The notes under the pieces were generated by a model. The model worked only from the letters and a program-made list of their open reading frames with translations, did not search any database and had not been told where the DNA came from. Below are positions 61,237 through 64,000 of a DNA stretch of 64,000 nucleotides, piece by piece. A program made the position numbers and the translations under genes. Numbering within the stretch: position 1 is the first letter of the stretch; each line of letters starts with the position of its first letter. The DNA is from Bacteroides mediterraneensis (GTDB taxonomy: Bacteria; Bacteroidota; Bacteroidia; Bacteroidales; Bacteroidaceae): positions 4,030,001-4,094,000 of the forward strand of contig NZ_DAJPEN010000001.1 in the NCBI RefSeq assembly GCF_025993685.1, given 5' to 3'.

Positions 61237-61346
61237 TGTCGTGGCGGAAAATAGAATGGTTACTAATAGACTTCTATTTATCAATTTTATTGTTTAGCGT
61301 TTTTTGAGAACAAAGAATACAATAGATCTTTCTGATTTGTTCACCG

Positions 61347-64000
61347 CTATTGCATTGTTTTTATCATTTTTTCTATAAAAGCTATTTCTTCTGTTGATAA
61401 ATCATACTTGATATACAACTGTTTGTCTATATCAGAAATATTATCATTCCAATTAATATCAGATCTTCCTGTAAAATCTTGCAATGGAATAAACTTAAAC
61501 TTATCAGGAGAAAGATTTATAGAAGATACTGCCAGCATTAATAAAAATCTGGCAAAACGAGTTTGAATATATTTATATTCATTTTCAACAATAGACTTAT
61601 CTTCCGAAGCACCAATAATCAAATAGGAATCTGTACAAACATCATTTGGCCCTATAATTTCTGTCCTTGAAACGATTCTGAATTGGCCGTTTTTATCAGG
61701 CTCACCAGCATGCTCTGCTGTTACTTTGCTCATAAGAATCTTGTATTTAGAAAGTAGTTGATTTGAAGCTAAAACAGCAGTTTTAGGAAGCCATGATACC
61801 CCTTCGCTTGATATTAAACGAAGATCTCCAGATTTATCGCCTCTAATATTTGATGATAAGCCAAATGGATTACGTGTGCTTACTATGGAGGCAAAGGTTT
61901 TATCTGATTGACATTTCTGAATTATATGGATAGCTGGATTATAGCGGATGAATACTGCAAACTGATCTAATGGGCGTGATACAGTATCACGTAATAATCC
62001 TTGGACAGTTGTAATCGAACAATCTCCATGGTGATTAGCATCCCATAATATGTAATTTACACCTCCACCAATACTTGATGTTGGGAAACAATCCTTTGCA
62101 TTTATATAATCGAAAATATAACGAATTCGTTTATCAGACAACATATTCGCTCTAAATGAGTCCAACCCTTTACCTCCCGCAAACCATCTAGAAGGCATAA
62201 TCATAGAAATGTATGTTGGATTTATGAGTTTAGCTATTTCAACAAATAAGTTATAAACAGGTTTTGCACTGACGCCAGCACCTCCATCCATAATTTGATA
62301 TGGTGGATTTCCCACTATCGCATTGAATTTCATATTGTCATTATCTATGGCTTTCCAATAAGAACGACCTTTGGCAACTTTGGCTATAAAGTTTTCCGGC
62401 TTGTTCTTAATCTGGTTGATTAAATCTTCAAAATATCTTGTATTTACTTTAGCTTTACGGAATCCAACAAGCGTACGTTTAGTAATACTCTTTGCCATCG
62501 GTGTCTTGCAGATAACAAAGATGTTCTCCGCTATTACCTTGTTCCATACAGCTTGCTGCTCCTCTACTGTTTCTACAGAAAAAAGAGAAGCCCTTACCCT
62601 TGCCCGGTAAATGCCGTATGCCATATAAAGCGGATAAAGTCCGGATTTGGAATTGATTTCCAGAATACGGGATTCAGGAGAAAATACTTCTGCGGTAACT
62701 TCTCCTTTGTCTATAAACCGTGGTTCAGAAATCACATTCTGATACTCCGCGTCATAGAAGTTATAGCCTCCCAGACAGTCGCCGAGGTGCATGTTTACTA
62801 CACGCCACGGAGTAAGCACGGTTTCCTTGTCCGGATTGCGAAAAGTGCTGAAAATATCCGTAATACGTTCGATTCGTTCCTCAATACTCAGTTTGTCCGC
62901 AGCACGGGCCATCGCGCGGATTCGTTTTCCGGCGGCACAGAATATTTCCGGATCATAGTATTTTTTGAAGCTGTTGAATTTCTGCTTGGTCACTCCCTTG
63001 GGCATGAACTCTTCCCATGACTGCGGGTCAATGAGTGAGGCGAAATTATCAATCGTGATTTCCTGATTCTCATCACTCAGTTCCGCACCATAAATCAACA
63101 GGGGCATACGGATGGATATGCCACGGAGTATGGAAATTGCCGCTTCTCTGTTCTTGGTTTTCTTTTTCAGTTCTTCCAGCCGTTTCAGTTCTTCCTCCGT
63201 AAGTTCCTTCTTGGGTTTCTTTTCCAGCTTCTCCTTTTCCTCGTATTCCTCATTGTTCAGTCCCTGACTGTTGATGTCCACCTGGTTGGTCTTGGGCATG
63301 GCTTTGGTCTGGCCGATAATCTTTTTCAGGTCATCGAACTCCTGCAGTTCCAGATCATCCAGCTTCATCAGTTCATCATTATACAGGCTGTTGTTCTCAA
63401 ACCCGTTACGGACGACACGTTCCACATATACCCGTTTCAACTGTTCCAACATACGGGGTACATCAAAGCGGTTCATCTGTGAGCCATCAATGGATATGAT
63501 GGGACAGAAATTGATAAACTCACCCATAGCCTTACGGTCGCTTTGTGAAGTTTTTCCGGCTTTGGACGATATTTTGGCTGTTTCGGCAATCACTTTCAGG
63601 GTACGGTCAGGGGCAAAATCAAAAACGTAGCACTGCTCCTTTATCCGTCCATTGATGGTGGCCGGTGTCTGTACGCGGAAGATGGTCTGCATATAACTGG
63701 ATGCGGCTGTATTATAGGAACCGGACAGCATGAATACGGCAGTCCATGCCTTTACACTTACTCCGGTCGTCAACCGTCCGCAAGAAAGGGTAATGGTCCG
63801 TGTGGCATCCGGATCTTTTCCGATAGCCTGTTCCACAGCTTCCAGGGCATCACGGCTTTCTTCATCCTGATCACCGTCACCGGCTACATTGACCACCTTG
63901 AAATGCTGGAACACCGGATGTGTCTGGAGCATGGCACTCAATGCCCTTGCTTCCTTCACGCCGGACACCATCCAAAGGGTATGGCGGAAAATATTCCTAT
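61347..64000 (-). CDS. Helicase-methyltransferase restriction-modification protein (Eco57I/type ISP-like), 5' end outside window
   Basis: The frame is open to the right edge (RNIFRHTLWMVSGVKEARAL upstream of the first Met), so only the last 880 or so residues are seen. Order: end of an SF2 helicase (SCGRLTTGVSVKAWTAVFML, then MQTIFRVQTPATI); a charged linker; an N6-adenine methyltransferase with an atypical motif I region (ILEINSKSGLYPLYMAYGIY) and motif IV GNPPYQIM near 62300; then a target-recognition region. Single-chain nuclease-helicase-methyltransferase-TRD enzymes of this order cut and modify DNA; a nuclease domain would lie beyond the edge. The helicase part has near-chromosomal GC, while the part from about 62450 leftwards is AT-rich. 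Confidence 0.85.
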   Translation of the reverse strand, partial: RNIFRHTLWMVSGVKEARALSAMLQTHPVFQHFKVVNVAGDGDQDEESRDALEAVEQAIGKDPDATRTITLSCGRLTTGVSVKAWTAVFMLSGSYNTAASSYMQTIFRVQTPATINGRIKEQCYVFDFAPDRTLKVIAETAKISSKAGKTSQSDRKAMGEFINFCPIISIDGSQMNRFDVPRMLEQLKRVYVERVVRNGFENNSLYNDELMKLDDLELQEFDDLKKIIGQTKAMPKTNQVDINSQGLNNEEYEEKEKLEKKPKKELTEEELKRLEELKKKTKNREAAISILRGISIRMPLLIYGAELSDENQEITIDNFASLIDPQSWEEFMPKGVTKQKFNSFKKYYDPEIFCAAGKRIRAMARAADKLSIEERIERITDIFSTFRNPDKETVLTPWRVVNMHLGDCLGGYNFYDAEYQNVISEPRFIDKGEVTAEVFSPESRILEINSKSGLYPLYMAYGIYRARVRASLFSVETVEEQQAVWNKVIAENIFVICKTPMAKSITKRTLVGFRKAKVNTRYFEDLINQIKNKPENFIAKVAKGRSYWKAIDNDNMKFNAIVGNPPYQIMDGGAGVSAKPVYNLFVEIAKLINPTYISMIMPSRWFAGGKGLDSFRANMLSDKRIRYIFDYINAKDCFPTSSIGGGVNYILWDANHHGDCSITTVQGLLRDTVSRPLDQFAVFIRYNPAIHIIQKCQSDKTFASIVSTRNPFGLSSNIRGDKSGDLRLISSEGVSWLPKTAVLASNQLLSKYKILMSKVTAEHAGEPDKNGQFRIVSRTEIIGPNDVCTDSYLIIGASEDKSIVENEYKYIQTRFARFLLMLAVSSINLSPDKFKFIPLQDFTGRSDINWNDNISDIDKQLYIKYDLSTEEIAFIEKMIKTMQ

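Larger units (their letters stand above)
58539..61263 (+). mobile_element. IS66-family insertion sequence, copy 5 (complete)
   Basis: This 2725-bp element starts GTAAGCATACTATTTTCCGC (58539) and ends with the inverted counterpart GGCGGAAAATAGAATGGTTAC (61243-61263); two mismatches occur in 21. TAATAGACT directly repeats at 58530-58538 and 61264-61272, probably the usual 8-bp duplication plus one matching base. It has its own promoter (TTG at 58560-58562, 20 bp, TACCTTTG at 58583-58590) and three intact genes. Confidence 0.94.
58511..61275. repeat. Hairpin downstream of abiH, split by IS66-5
   Basis: AGAAGTCTATTA (58511-58522) and TAATAGACTTCT (now completed only at 61264-61275) form a 12-bp perfect stem with a 7-nt loop once IS66-5 is removed. 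It lies between convergent genes, so a terminator role is plausible although the T-tail is poor. Confidence 0.7.

Overview
The window looks like a chromosomal segment of a gut Bacteroidales species (Bacteroides/Phocaeicola type). The supporting signs are the core genes (metG, ruvB, mnmA, luxS), SusC/Oar-type and NigD-type surface proteins, secreted glycoside hydrolases and sulfatase, and promoters of the Bacteroidetes form (-7 TAnnTTTG with a TTTG/TTG about 19-21 bp upstream) instead of sigma-70 boxes. No tRNA, rRNA or CRISPR array was recognised. The left edge cuts a glycosidase gene at its 3' end and the right edge cuts a restriction-modification gene at its 5' end.

Layout. 1-2.8 kb: end of a glycosidase and a secreted GH2 enzyme, followed by a 22-bp-period palindromic array and a terminator. 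2.8-6.6 kb: luxS and mtnN (S-adenosylhomocysteine recycling), divergent from a large YfhO-type membrane protein. 6.6-17.6 kb: a leftward surface-glycan cluster downstream of metG, with a flippase, five glycosyltransferases, a LicD-type phosphotransferase and a fused cytidylyltransferase-dehydrogenase. The last two suggest a CDP-activated polyol phosphate decoration such as ribitol phosphate. 17.6-23.5 kb: a second 22-bp-period array, then a TonB-dependent receptor followed by a nucleotide-pyrophosphatase-type enzyme and a glycerophosphodiesterase. 23.9-33.4 kb: a host-glycan type operon (two GH20 hexosaminidases, a GH2 beta-galactosidase, a serine-type sulfatase). 33.5-40.3 kb: housekeeping genes (mnmA, EFR1-type ferredoxin, ruvB, a flippase, a DUF389 membrane protein) and a NigD-like lipoprotein.

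40.4-52.3 kb is an insertion-sequence pile-up that can be unpicked base by base. IS66-1 sits in the loop of a terminator hairpin with an 8-bp target duplication. IS66-2 abuts and truncates IS66-3. IS66-4 is inserted in the tnpA of IS66-3 with an 8-bp duplication. An IS21-family element lies inside IS66-4 just upstream of its transposase start codon with a 7-bp duplication. A fifth IS66 element (58.5-61.3 kb) is inserted in another hairpin.

52.5-64 kb is a very AT-rich defence-type island. Its core is a three-gene overlapping operon: a C5-cytosine DNA methyltransferase, a large protein with GHKL ATPase folds at both ends (MutL/Hsp90/MORC-like N-terminus and histidine-kinase-like C-terminus, joined by a charged coiled coil), and a receiver-domain protein whose C-terminal helical region carries an RNLLAH motif matching the HEPN ribonuclease signature. 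No restriction endonuclease gene accompanies the methyltransferase. I propose, as inference, that this is a phosphorelay-controlled DNA-modification/abortive-infection system; it is the best candidate here for an undescribed system. A divergent AbiH gene, separated from it by a perfect 9-bp dyad, and a helicase-methyltransferase restriction protein with a GC mosaic complete the island.
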